64,000 nucleotides of DNA from Globodera rostochiensis (lineage: Eukaryota > Nematoda > Chromadorea > Rhabditida > Heteroderidae). A program made the position numbers and the translations under genes. This document shows, piece by piece, positions 46,801-58,557 of the stretch. Within the stretch, counting starts at the first letter, position 1; every line of letters starts with the position of its first letter. The notes under the pieces were generated by a model. It was not told the origin of the DNA. It worked only from the letters and a program-made list of their open reading frames with translations, and searched no databases. Location of the stretch: assembly GCA_018350325.1 (NCBI GenBank), contig JAEVLN010000022.1, positions 248,001-312,000 of the forward strand. The letters are read 5' to 3'.

Positions 46801-49588
46801 TTATTTAAATATTTTTAAATATTGCCGTGGCGCTCTATTATCATCTGATCAGCGGAGCGGGGGTGGGGGGGGGGGGAGAACGGGTTTAATGAGTTGTGAA
46901 TGCCGCCGCTTAAGGGATGGAATAAACCCCGCAAGGAATGATCACTCAACGATCGGCGGATCGGTTAGTTCACTTGACGAAACTTTCCCATAAAATGTGG
47001 ACCAAGACGACATTCCCAACGCCAAATTAAGCGGAAAATTTGCGCGTCGGTGGCCGATGGGAGTAAATGTAAAATATAAGTGATTAAATAATCCAATTAA
47101 CTCAAAATTCATTTATAAGTTCATTGCATCCAAAAGATTTCATTTTTAGAGGAATTGAAATTAAAAAGGACAAAAATATTCATTTTGTAAGGCAATTTCC
47201 TCCGTTTAAATGTCTTTTTACACTTTCTAACTAAAATAAATGCGAAATGTTTGATTTATTGCCATTCGTTTTAAGGCGCTTTTATGAGGCCTTTCATTAC
47301 TCATCGCGAATTTTTGTTGCTGGGGAAATTTGAACGGATAACCCCGCGGGGGAGGGAATTGATTCATCCCCTAAAGGGACGGGGGGGGGGGTCTTTCATT
47401 TGTCAGCGGCCTTTTATCCATTCAGTTCGATTTCAGACCATAAATAGCAGTCAGAGAAATAATTCAAAGACTGATAAGTGAAAATCAAAGTTATTGATTC
47501 GAAATTTCCGGTCAATTGCTTTTAATGTTAACTCACCCCAATTTTGCCGCTGAACTGCTTGAGCACCAACGAAAGTTTCCTTCTGCTGATTGTGTTTCAG
47601 CTTCTGCTCCATCTTTTTATTCTGACCATCGAGTCCGATTCGGCTTATGATGTTCATTCTGTAAAAGTTTGATTGATATTTATGCAGATTTAATTATTAA
47701 TATTTAAATTCAAAAAAGGTTATTATTTATTTTTAAATTTAATTTGCTCACATTTCCGCCGGCAGAATGACAAGTTCAGTTTGTAGCCGCGCCTCCGCAA
47801 ACAGCCGAAGGCATTGTGCCCGGCTGCACTTGCGCACATGAACCCCGTCGACGCGAAGAATTGCATCGGCTGGCATCAGACCGGCACGCTGCGCAGCTGA
47901 TCCGCACTCGACCTGCTCGACACGGACGCACAGAACCCTGGGGGTAAATTGAAAAAATTAGAATCTGTTATTCTTTTTTGTCCTTGTGCTATCCTTTGAA
48001 TTGGTCAACAAAATTGGATAATTAAGTTATAAAATTGCTTTAAGCTACACAAAATTTAAGGTAATTCTTAAATATAAAAAGACCAATGTTTTGACATTAA
48101 CCTATCCGAATTCTGTTCATTTTCCACTTCGATTGCCACGCCAAGTCTTTCGTCCAGCGATTTTCGGCGAATGCACACTTTGCATTTGACCATTTTGGCC
48201 GATTTTACCCCAAGCAAAAGCCGTTTGCCCAATTGGCGTTTTGTTCGCAGAATGACGTTCTGTGAATTCGAGAAATGTTTTAAATCTTTCAAGAAAAAGT
48301 CTTACAAAATTCCTCATTATTTCTTAAGTGAAGTGTGAAATGGTCTTTTGAAAGAATAAAAATTTTAAAAGCATTCAGAATTCGATGAAAAAATTTAGGG
48401 GTTTGGTGGGGATAAAGGATTTTACGGATCTCAGAATCGAAATTGATGAGCTTTTGGACCATATTTGAACAGCTTTTTATATGAATCGACGACCAATGCT
48501 GGGCATTGAGGCGGAGTTTAGCCCCAACTAATTTATATATATTCTGAATTAAATTTGCAAAGATTCTAAATAAAGCAACCACAAATTTGCATTATGCTAT
48601 CATAATGTATAATAATTCAATGCAAAATGCCTTATATGTGTGGTTAATGGGAACTGATCGAACGGACAGAATTTATTTGCCCTTCTCAAAAAATGCCCAT
48701 TAATTCCGTTCCCACCAAAATGCGCTTCTGCTGCTACTGGGGGATTATCCTTTCCCCCAGCAGTTGTAATGATGTTTATTGTGTTGTATTTTCAGGTTGC
48801 ATTTAATCCTCGGGGATTAATGGGGGGGGGGATTAATGGAGGGGGGGGGGATTAATGGAGGGGGGGGGGATTTGCTGAAGGGAAAACAGAAAAAATAAAG
48901 AGACGAATAAATATGTAAATTTCTGAGTGTTTAATGCGTTAGCCTGCCTTATTCAGATGGGAGAGCCTTGAAGTTCCCGCAAAGGTCGACGACTCCATTC
49001 GAATTGGCAAGTGATCGCCACCATTCCTTTGCTGTCCGTGTCCACCAACGGAGTCGTCTTTCAAGCTTTAATAGGGACTAAATGCCATGCTTTTCCCATT
49101 TAAACTCCCCTCATTACCTTTCTCCTTTCTTTGCCTCCAGCAGTTGCTTTGGACCTCTTCGAATACAAATGACCACTTCGGCTCTTTTGCCCATTTTTCG
49201 AAACGTCTGCAGCGATTCGGCATGAGTCATTCCAACCAGCGAAACGTCGCCCACACTTAGCACTTCGTCACCTAAACTTTAAAATTACCAAATTTTATAC
49301 GTGCAAAAATCATTTTTGAAACGAACCCTTCTGTAACAGTCCGCTTCTCGAAGCGATTCCGTGCGGGAAAATTGTCTTTACGAATATTCCCATTGGCCCC
49401 CGGGGCGAATCGATGCCGCCGACAACAGTGAAGCCGAGTTCAGCTGAAGGCCGGCATTGCGTCGGGCGCTGTCTTTTTCCATTGGCATTGGCGTCAAAGT
49501 CCGCTTGCCGGCTTTGAGGTGGCCTATAGAGCACGAGGGTCTGAATTCGACTGCCGCAAGTCGCGTTTTCATTTTGGCCGATTGCCAT
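40870..49588 (-). CDS. Large multi-PDZ scaffold protein
   Basis: About 17 exons chained in phase. PDZ1 spans the first two exons (49588-49120): [38 protein letters not shown], then [20 protein letters not shown]. This carboxylate-loop style resembles PDZD2/pro-IL-16 PDZ domains. PDZ2 (48258-47752) contains [34 protein letters not shown] and [12 protein letters not shown]. The middle is low-complexity: Ser/Asn-rich (near 44700-44310), acidic [15 protein letters not shown] with basic tracts (44130-43809), and an [11 protein letters not shown] repeat exon (about 42045-41455). A C-terminal PDZ (41370-40870) reads [33 protein letters not shown] and [20 protein letters not shown]. Such proteins cluster receptors or junction proteins at membranes. 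Exons in the low-complexity middle are less certain, and two genes cannot be excluded. Confidence 0.75.
41575..41965. repeat. Coding minisatellite in the PDZ gene
   Basis: Ten tandem copies of a GTCATGGGAGGTGCAACAAC unit with 39- or 45-bp spacing, alternating. Both lengths are multiples of three. On the minus strand they encode LTTVVAPPM followed by (T/A)SSS or TSSSPS. The opposite strand is also open throughout and encodes an Asp-rich shadow. Confidence 0.9.
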
Positions 49589-51538
49589 TTTTGTTTGAAT
49601 TTGGGACTTTATTTATCGGTCATTCCAATATTACCTATTTGATCGAATAAATAAATGTTTTTTTAGCCTAAGTGGCATTTTCATATTATTTTGCGCACTT
49701 AAATAATGCCAAAAATAAAAAACAAAGGCAGTACAAAAAGGGATCGAAATTGGTTAGTTGGTTTTGGATTTGGTTAATTCTGATGAGAAAGCGAGAAGGT
49801 AGATGAGCTTGATTGGAGGTGAGTAGCGATCAAGCGTCCGATGAATACTTAGCGATTTGTGTGCATAATGGGGATTCCGGGTTGTGGATATTGCGAAGAG
49901 AAGCCGCTTCTTCCATTCTAAAGGGGCGTGTAAATAAATTCGCTCCAAATCGCAACCCATTGCATCCAAAAGCCGGACAAATCGCCCCAACCCAAATTCC
50001 CCAGACAATGCCCATCCTAATCCGTCCATTCATTCCATTCCCTCCCCCCCCCCCCCCCATTCAGTCAGTCAGTCGGCTTCTCCCCCGAAGCGATCTTTTG
50101 TACTCTGTGAATTGTTTGGAGTAGGGGCATTGGACTATTTGGTGGACGGCCCTGCGGGGCATCATCGGTGCATCAACAAAATCCATTCGCAAAACAATAA
50201 CGAAACAAATGGAATGGAATAAGGCATCCATCTCATCTAACCAATGGAATTGTCCGAGAGGATGAGTTAAAAAGGAGGAATCTTTGGAGCTTTAGAACCG
50301 GTTAGTCACCGCCGGGTTGGACGGGGATCTCCGGACGGCTCATTTCACGCGGGGACGCCACTTGTCATAGAGCCGATTTCAGTTGTTATGGCGGGTGCTG
50401 CTGGAGAGGCCATTGAGAGTTGGGAAAAGCAAATTAGTAAGTAAAGAGGAGAGTATTGAAGAAAATGGAATAGAAAGTAAGACGATGGAGAGAGACAGAA
50501 AGTAGGAGCGGGGGATGAACCGGGGGAAGAAAGCGGGGGATGATCCGGGGGAAGAAGGAGCTGGGGCTGAAACGAGGGAAGAAGCGGGGATGGTCCGGGG
50601 GAAGGAGCTGGGGCTGAAACGAGGGAAGAAGCGGGGATGAACCGGGGGAAGAAAGCGGGGGACCGGGGGAAGAAAGCGGGGATGATCCGGGGGAAGAAGG
50701 AGCTGGGGATGAAACGAGGGAAGAAGCGGGGATGAACCGGGGGAAGAAGGAGAAAGGCGAAATCCCGATCCCGGTCGGACCAGGTATAACCGGGAAAAAA
50801 TCACACCCCAAGGATGGGATTTTTGAGCGACAGAAAAATTCTTTTAACATATTTTAGATGACAATTCACAATTTTCATAAAAATTTTGTGATGAAAACCC
50901 AAAAGGGCTCCACTATGGGTTTGTGGAAGATCGTCGACCCCCGGCTAAATAAGTGCCTAAAACAGAATTCTCAAAATCACTGTGATGCAATCGACGTTGA
51001 AGACAACGAGGAAGATGATTTTGAATAAAATTTAAAAAAATTTGTTTCACCTTTGACTATTACAAAAAAAAATTCCTTATTGCCAGTCCCGGTTTTCCAC
51101 GTTTCCCGGTTTTGAAAAAGGTTCTACGCGGACTCTTCATTTATAAAACTTTTCATTTTAAACAAAAAGTATTTTCACTAATATATAAATAATATCGGTT
51201 ACCGTCACAATATAATACAATAGTTTTTGTTTATCAAAATATATATATACTCTCATCATCTTTCATATTTCTTTCCGTTTTACAATCCGTACCAAATCAG
51301 AGAGTTGTGGCGATGCTGAAGCTGGTTTTTGCGTCCTGAAATTGACACTCAATAATCATTAAGAAAACAAAGGCGAATTGAAAGTGCAGCCAAAGCAAAA
51401 GGATAAATAACAAAAAGCTAAAGCCAGTTGAACCGGTGCTTGCCGGATTATCAAAAACTATATGGCCATTAGAGGATATGAAAGAAATGTGCCCACAAGC
51501 CAAAAATTGAAACAAAATGCCAAAAGGCTTTGAATCCA
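49589..51538. other. 2 kb intergenic region with a minisatellite
   Basis: Contains a C run at 50043 and a G/A-rich minisatellite at 50505-50755 built from CCGGGGGAAGAA and GATGA words. The antisense strand of the minisatellite gives a long Pro/Ser-rich open frame, probably an artefact. No gene recognised. Confidence 0.5.
50505..50755. repeat. GGGGGAAGAA-type minisatellite
   Basis: Imperfect tandem units combining CCGGGGGAAGAAGCGGGGAT and GGAGCTGGGGCTGAAACGAG, repeated several times in a compound order. Strongly purine-rich on the plus strand. Confidence 0.85.
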
Positions 51539-52104
51539 CTAAATCTCAAAGGATTTCCAAAACAATTTTGAGTGGCGCGTTTGGAGATTTGGACCATCCG
51601 GGACCAATCCACCAGTGCATTCCTTTTAACCCTTAAATTCACGGCTTTTTAGTACCTGACCACGACCAGTGAAGTCACTCGGAGAAACGTTGCACAAAAA
51701 CGTCAGTTTCTTAAAAAATGAATTGAGTTTCTTGAGGCCGAAAACAATCTTGCCTTATGTTCGATACAAATCTTGTAGATGATTAAGAATAACACAGCGA
51801 TCAGGATCCTGTTAATTGATCAATTTTATTTCAAAGACACGGAATTTCCGAAAACTCACAGAACGAAAAGGACCGTAACGATGACCGCAAAGGAATAAGT
51901 CACTCTGCTATCATACTTATTATAGAAAGAAGCGCCTTCGTAATCATCGCTGACTGGTTTGAAATTATTTTTGCCGAGCAGTTTAAGCAAAGATGCGATT
52001 TCCCCCCCTCTGTCTTTGTCGTCGTCCGCCGCCGCCTTCGCTCCATCGAAGCCGGGCGGGAAGAGAAGAAAACATCCAAGGGCAAGAAGCAAAGGGCGAA
52101 GCAT
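51539..52104 (-). CDS. Single-pass membrane protein, minus-strand paralog
   Basis: Starts at 52104 with a signal peptide MLRPLLLALGCFLLFPPGFD followed by a short acidic ectodomain and a membrane segment (YSFAVIVTVLFVL). A gtgagt donor leads in phase to ILIAVLFLIIYKICIEHK, then by a GC donor (51752-51753) to KLTFLCNVSPSDFTGRGQ and a last exon ending KLFWKSFEI. Its exon structure parallels the plus-strand gene at 52648, which shares MLRP.L..LGCFLL..PGFDG and the membrane-exit sequence YKICI.H. No domain is recognised. Type I membrane topology is inferred from signal peptide plus one helix. Confidence 0.6.
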
Positions 52105-52647
52105 TTTAGATTTAGGCTAAAATAAAACACTTTTTAAGAATCTTCTCTATTTTGAGCGTTAAACAAAGTTTATCTGCTGATTTATTTTATGAAACAGTCA
52201 CAACTTTTTTATATGCTTACAAAAAATACGTTTGTGTTGGAATAGACCAAAAAAGAAAAAGTATTAAAGTATATTATTATTGAAATGCAAGTAATAAGAA
52301 AAAGAATGATTTGAAAACAGTGAAAACTTTCATTTATATAAGGCGACCCAGTACTTATTTTTTCAAAAACTTTTTGTTCTATTCGACATTCGGACCAAGT
52401 TTTCCGATCGAAACTCTCTCAAAACTCGAGCCTTTTACTTTTTCTAAACCAGGCAACTCTGATCGGATTATTCAACATTCGGGTTGGAAACGGCTCTGCT
52501 CTATCCTCTACCCCGAAATATTCTGTATATAAAAATAAACACTTTTCTTTTTTCAAATTCCTTTGCATTTTCTGTTTTCTTTGGATGTACAAAATAGAGG
52601 TGATTCCTTTTATTTTAGCTGATTTTTGAGTGATTATCCGTCCAAAA
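52105..52647. promoter_or_regulatory. Shared 543-bp divergent promoter region
   Basis: Separates the two head-to-head paralogs and must hold both promoters. Sequence is AT-rich. No specific element was identified, and no inverted repeat left over from the duplication is obvious. Confidence 0.45.
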
Positions 52648-53166
52648 ATGCTTCGCCCTTTCCTTTTTGGCCTTGGATGTTTTCTTCTCTTAGCGCCCGG
52701 CTTCGATGGACAAACTCCTCTTGACGTTGATGCAAAACCTCCGAAGGAAACGAAGGAAATTCCGGATGTTTCGAAGATTACGGATAATCTTGGCAAAATT
52801 AAAGGTGGGCAACACCTCCGGATTCTTTTTCTGATAGTCAAAAGCTTTCAGCGGACGTCGATCAGTGGCAGAAGTTTATCAATAACGTTACAACTCAAAT
52901 TGAGGGATTGGTTACAACTCTCGCGCTGTATGGACATTTCATTCTTATTCTGGCAGTCGTCATTTTGTCACTGGTTGTTCTGTGAGTTGCTTATTTATCG
53001 CCAATACTTTTTCTAATTCCATTTCAGCATTTTGGTCGCTGTCTTCATTCAGTGCCTTTATAAGATTTGCATTAAACATCGAGTAAAAATGCTTTTTTTA
53101 TTCTTAAATGAAACATATTTTTAGCAACTCCAAATCATGTGCCATAGTCCTACAATGAGTTATGAG
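52648..53166 (+). CDS. Single-pass membrane protein, plus-strand paralog
   Basis: The ATG at 52648 opens a signal peptide MLRPFLFGLGCFLLLAPGFD. Splicing at 52806 (gtgggc) joins in phase to ADVDQWQKFINNVTTQIEGL (one N-glycosylation site), a membrane segment (FILILAVVILSLVVL), then ILVAVFIQCLYKICIKHR and QLQIMCHSPTMSYE. The 3' end is uncertain: reading past 53166 stops at 53190, while a further splice leads into MITE-derived sequence. The ectodomain is not conserved with the minus-strand copy, whereas the signal peptide and post-membrane segment are. Function unknown. Confidence 0.6.
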
Positions 53167-54233
53167 GTAAGTTCGGATTTGGTCACGTAGCCAACGGAAT
53201 TTCCCCGACGCCTTCAGACTCTAACTTTTCGATCATGCGGAATTTCGGGATTTGGAAATTTTATTTTTAAATTTTTCCCGTCCCTAAGAAGACGGGGCCT
53301 ATCAGCACCGTCACCGTCTTAAAATTTGCTTCAAATCTCTTAACAAAACAGGCCAGATTTTAAATTTAAACCTCATAATTCTTCGAATTTTTGCCGAAAT
53401 ATTTGATGCATGATTACGATTTTTTTGATAGAAAATAATTTGAGAATTTAAGCGGTTTTAGAATCAGTTGAAATTTTTGAAAAAATAAATTATTTTATTA
53501 GAAGTAGAAGGGTCGTCCCTCTTTTGTCGACCCCCCCCCCCCCCCGGCTGCAAACCAGTCGACCTCCCGGCTACATAAGTGCCAGAAATTTAAGAAGCCC
53601 AACGTTGGCTGATGTGAAGGACGGAAGTAGCAAAAAGATGAAAGAAATAAGCGCTGACGTGAGAATTTATTTTTTATATACGTGATCTCGAATTATATTG
53701 TGCCGTGAATCGTTGAATTGCAAATTGAAAGTGTTTAAAGAACGCAAGTTTTGAATAAAAATGAGTAAAGCAAAACAAGTCCAAGTGTAAAATTGAAATA
53801 CTGCCTCCAGATATTTTTACCAATCGATAGGTCTTGGCGGGAGAAATCAGATTTAACGGACGACCACTCCACCAGTACTTGCAAATCAACATTTTTATAT
53901 GTACTTGGCCTAACACTTACCAGATACGAGCCCTGATTTAAGGGCCCAAAATAAGATAAATTTACGGGGTCGTGGTGCCAACCCTAATTTAAACTTTACG
54001 GTTACTAAAAGACGGCACTGAAATAGAAACACTAACGGATCCGAACATAAGCCAGCCTTGGCGCTGCTAGAAAAAAAGGAATTCTTTTATTGTACACCTT
54101 TCTTTTCTCTCTCGAGCAGTACATATTTAATACACAAAATGTACAAATTATAAAAATGAAAATCAACGCGAAATTCGATTTAAAACTCAATTTAAATTGC
54201 TTTCACACATTAATGATCAGTTTCCGTCCAAGA
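53167..54233. other. Repeat-bearing intergenic region
   Basis: Contains a degenerate copy of the MITE hairpin core (GGGGCCTATCAGCACCGTC, 53295), a C run at 53531, and the sequence GTCGACCTCCCGGCTACATA (53539), which recurs in similar form near 50932. A possible orphan exon at 53560-53657 follows. No complete gene is recognised. Confidence 0.45.
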
Positions 54234-56032
54234 TCACGTGTTGCAGGTGGAAATCCATCGATGTTCAAGACATTCTCTGCACTCCAATCGACAACACCAC
54301 ACAAATTTACACTCACATTTATACGGAATCACCTCGTGGGATACCTAATTTGTAAAAGCAAATTAATTACTGATTTGTGAGAGAAGCCCTCCTTCTAAGA
54401 ATGTTTTAAGTAACTGAAAGCAATAAAATAATCAATCAAAATTCATTTTTTGCACATTTGTGCCTATTTAAGCTCATTATTAAGTATTTAATGCTCACGG
54501 AATAGCCCAATCCGCAGCAGAGGTCGCTGCAGTCGCCCTCTGAGTGCGTCGCATTGCGCCAACTGCAAATGCGAGGCAGCGACCGCTTTTGGTGGACATC
54601 GTAGTGAAATTGGGAGCACAAATCGACGCTCCGCTCCAAAAAGACCTTAAACTGTTAAATGCGGGAAATTACCCCCCGAAGGTTTCACAAGTTCTGTGTT
54701 TTTTGCTCGAATTTCCTCGTCCGGACGCGCACTGACGACAAATTTGGCACTTTTATATTTTTGCGCCAAATGTTGCGCAATTGCCGGAAGGTCAGCCGCT
54801 TTTTTCCAACAAGTTTTCTAAAATGCCTTTTTAATTCTAAACAATTAACGTAAAGTCTGCTCATTTGGAGCAAACAAAAAGTTTGCCTGTTGACAGCTTC
54901 CACTGACGCCATGACATTTGCAGGATGACGTCAGTGTGCGTTTGACAGCCTGGGAATTAAAATTAAAAAGTCTCCAATTTTTTTGCTTTGGTTTTTTGCT
55001 GTTACCATTCTGCCAACTTTGAGGTTATGCTTCTCCAATTTTCGTAGCAAATGCCGCCGGCTTAAAACAGTCCGAGTTGACTTCCCGCCAACAACATTTC
55101 GGGTTAGCATTTTTCGAGCCGTTATAACGCCGTAGTGAACACCGTAAGAACAACTGAAATGCGCCAGTTTTTAATTTACATAAATTGTGGTAAATTTAGC
55201 GCCTTGGCTATTTAACAATTAACTTTTGCTTCAACATAAAATGCAATGAATGGGGCCCCACCCGCTCCATTCCCAATCGGTCGTCGGGCGGAAGGGCACA
55301 ATGGACTGCCCGCCGTCCTCCCCCACGCATTTGCACTCGTCCAACCACCCTTGGGCGCAGGCCGTCTGCCGAACAAAATTCAGAAACGGTCAGAAAAATC
55401 AACAAAAAATGACCGCGACTCCCCACGCTAAGCCTGCGGCGGACATCGCCCAAAGATAAGCAGATTCGCGATAGGCTTAAAATTATAAATTTATTGGGAA
55501 GTCCCAATAAATTTATATTTAAAAGGCTTAGCTAATTACCATTCCTTATGATGGTTGGCTCATGAAGTACGGTTGCCGGCTGCGAACAGTCCCAAGGTTC
55601 AAAACGCATTTGTTGCCGACATTCGTCCATTGCGTCCATAATTCCCTTGGGGGGGGGGAGACAAAATGCCAAAGCTTTGCAATAAATATTATGTACCTCG
55701 TAAGCGACAATGGCAAGCGCCGGTTGAACGCGACAAAGAAGCGGAAATTGCCGAAAGGATTTGAGTTGGAGCAATTCTCTGGGACAGCTCTTAAAATGGA
55801 AGCACTGTTCAAAAATTGGCATTTGTTTAACGGGGCCGGCATTAATTTAATCGAATAAACTTACCCTAAGTAGCTTTTCGGGCTTTCTGAATGTTTTGTG
55901 TTGCCGAGATTGAAGCATTTCTTTCAGCTGAATTTGGCCAAAATGAGGCTCACAGTTGGAATTTGTTGTCATAAAAATGAGAAGAAGCATAGGGACAAAG
56001 TGTAATATGGGGTGCCGCTCAAATTTGGCCAT
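54234..56032 (-). CDS. Wnt family secreted ligand
   Basis: The likely start at 56032 gives the signal peptide MAKFERHPILHFVPMLLLIF. Wnt landmarks follow in phase: LCRVQPALAIVAYE, AMDECRQQMRFEPWDCS (55600-55640), ESAYLWAMSAAGLAWGVA, QTACAQGWLDECKC, WEWSGCSYGVHYGVITARKM, then CKCHGVSGSCQQ joined by a GC-AG intron (54818-54886) to KTCWKKAADLPAIAQHLAQK. The Ser in CHGVSGSC is the conserved palmitoleoylation site. The C-terminal region has NATHSEGDCSDLCCGLGY and the last exon KCECKFVWCCRLECREC, ending at 54234. Wnts signal through Frizzled receptors in patterning and neuronal migration. Which of the five C. elegans Wnts (lin-44, egl-20, mom-2, cwn-1, cwn-2) is orthologous cannot be decided here. 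Confidence 0.93.
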
Positions 56033-58079
56033 ATGCCTCGTTATTGTCGCGGGAAGGATCATTGACGGCTTAATCTGAACTTTTTGGGGTTCAGTTGCTT
56101 TTTATGATATTTTTGATTTGGAGAGATTGAAACCCCATTTGTTCTTATTCCGATGTAAGTCATTCCTAGCTTCTCTAAATTTAAGTTTCGCCAAAATTTG
56201 CTTTATTCTGAATTAGAATATTTTCTCCAAAAAATCGTTTTTGTGTCGCGGAATGTTTTGCTGTGATGGAAGTGATTGGTACGAATAAAAATACACTTTT
56301 TGGTATTTTGAGACTGACTCTATCTAATTGGTCGTTAGGTGTCCGAAGATTATGGAAGAATACGGTAAACGGGCGGGAAGAAATGCACTCAAATTGGACG
56401 GGTGACGCGATGAGCCGATTTTGAGATAATGTGAACGAAATTTGGGGGAGCGGGAGGGAGGGAAATATTTGCGCGGAATGGGGGGGGGGGAGTTTAAATT
56501 AAATTCAATTTTAAGGTAATTCTTTAGAGGCGTAAAGAGTGCCGTTGTTTAATTGTATTTAACCAAAGTGCCCCATCCAATGTCTTAATCAAATTCGGAG
56601 GTCACAAAGTTTTTCTCTCTTTAAGAGACGAAACAACGACAAAGTCCCAATTTGGCGATTTTCGATTTACTCAAATCTTTCAGAAGGAAATGCGCGATTT
56701 TACCGTAGTCATAAAATTGGCGGAGTGCCTTTTTAGGGTGCGGGGAAGAGCCCAAAGTCGTAAATGTTCTCATAAATTTGGGCGGGGGCAAATTGTTCTT
56801 ATAACAAAACAGAAAATCTTTCATAGTTTACGCCCCCTCCCCCCGCAAACCGGTGGTGTTGTGCTCGAAGTCTGCTGCAGTTACATCGTCGCCACCGCCA
56901 ACCACTCAATGGTGGCAATTTGGGGCATTTTGGGGGGGGGGGGAAATGACAAAATATAAAATGCGCGGTTTGTGGCGGCATAAAATGGGCATATTTTTTG
57001 CACATTTTCTACACTCAAAGTCAAAGTCAACCAATTATAATCGATCATTTCAAACCCTAAGAAAAAGGAAATGCTTTCTGGTGGTGGTTTAAATGGAAAA
57101 CTTAGCTCAGTTTCTGCCGAGCATCGGTTTGTCGTCTTTCATTTTTTGGGCCTCCCGCAATCTTAATCTGTTTCATTCATTCCAGCCGTAGGTGGTCGAT
57201 TTGGTTGAGTGACGGGCGCAATCTGTTCAAAATTGGGGGAATTGGTTTTTGGGATGCGGGGGGAGGGAATTGTTGGGAACGGGAGAGGGGAGGGGAGGGG
57301 GGGGGGAGGCTGAAAAAGAATGCCTTCCGAACAGAGATTTTGTTGAAAAGTTAATTGATTTTGATTGGAATTTATTGGATATAATTTAAAGCTTCCCCCT
57401 CCGGGATAACGGGGGATATGGACAACTGAAATTAAACCCTTTTTTTGCATAATTTATACGCTTTTTTGATGAATGCGCTGTGTCAGCGGGTCGGGATGGG
57501 TCCACCGCTGCAATTTATGCCCTTTTCCATTTTCGATTTCGCTCAATTGACCGTTTGTACCAACCCCTCGGGCGACGCAACATCTGTCCGCCTCCACCGC
57601 TTTTTTGGAATATTAATCATTTTTTTATGGTTACGTCCAAATTTCGCGCTCCCAATTTTGCAACAAATTGAAGAGGGTCGTCTGAACGCCCTCAGCGGCC
57701 AAAAGAAGCACCTGGCAGTTTAAAAGAGGAGGCATTAGCGATGACAAAATCTCGTGAATTATTTAAAGAATAAATTAGCTAAGTCCTGACAGATTAAAAC
57801 AAATTCTTTTTAACATTTATTATTTTATTTGCAATTTTTTGTGTAAATTTAGCACTTTTTACAAATGTTTTATTTCTTTTCAATTAGTCACATTTATCGT
57901 TGGTTCGTTCGTTGCTTTGTCCTTCCCGCAGAGGAGGGGAGGGATTATTCACTCACTTTTTATTAAATACCAAATAAATGTAACAACATTTTCTAATTTC
58001 TTCAGTCGTTGCCTTTTTTGTCGAAAATATTTTTTGAATTTATTCTTTTGGAATTAAAGGTTTGATAAATATTCACGGC
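56033..58079. other. 2 kb intergenic region
   Basis: Contains G and C runs (56481, 56930, 57296). An open frame at 57445-57723 (+, 92 codons) ends with a plausible hydrophilic segment but has no homology or splice support. No gene can be called. Confidence 0.45.
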
Positions 58080-58557
58080 ATGTTTCTAATTTTATTATTT
58101 TCAATTGGTTTTCATTCGTTGGGAATTTTCGCGGCGGTGGCAAAGGTAATTTAAATATTTAAACTTTAATGTAAAGCCATTTTAATCGAATTTAGAACAT
58201 AATCCATTTCGTTCCGATCGATGCAATTGCCCCAAAAGGGAACGATAAGCCGCCGTCGCCGCCGGATGTGACTGCGGCCAAACCGAGTCTCATTTTTATT
58301 TTATTTTATTTTATCCCAATTTTATTTAAATTTTAGTCGCCCAACCAACGCAATTTTTGTCTACCCCTCTGCTGGATGCGTGTCAGGTGTTTTCATTTAA
58401 TTAAATATATTTTATATATAATTTATTTAAAAACTTTCTTCAGATTTCCATCTTTTTGCTCATCGGCGCCATTTTTTTGTTTTCGTCCGTCGCTTTTGCC
58501 GTTGGCTTTTGGCTTCGTGGGCCGTATCGAGTGGAGAAAATCACTGACCAAAACTGA
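58080..58557 (+). CDS. Small single-pass membrane protein, orphan
   Basis: Four short exons in phase. Exon 1 (from 58080) is a signal peptide MFLILLFSIGFHSLGIFAAV. Then come NIIHFVPIDAIAPKGNDKPP, a Pro/Thr-rich stretch ending IAQPTQFLSTPLLDACQ, and a last exon with a membrane helix ISIFLLIGAIFLFSSVAFAV followed by a short basic tail ending VEKITDQN. About 110 residues in total. Clean gt/ag sites at every junction make this more than a chance frame. No family is recognised. It would be a type I membrane protein with a short ectodomain. Confidence 0.6.

Noticed and set aside
50379..50850. Pro/Ser-rich minus-strand frames
   Set aside because: Arise from the purine-rich minisatellite. No start context, splice sites or flanking exons support a gene.
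57445..57723. 92-codon frame ending in a hydrophilic tail
   Set aside because: Considered as a last exon, but no upstream exon in phase or homolog could be found.
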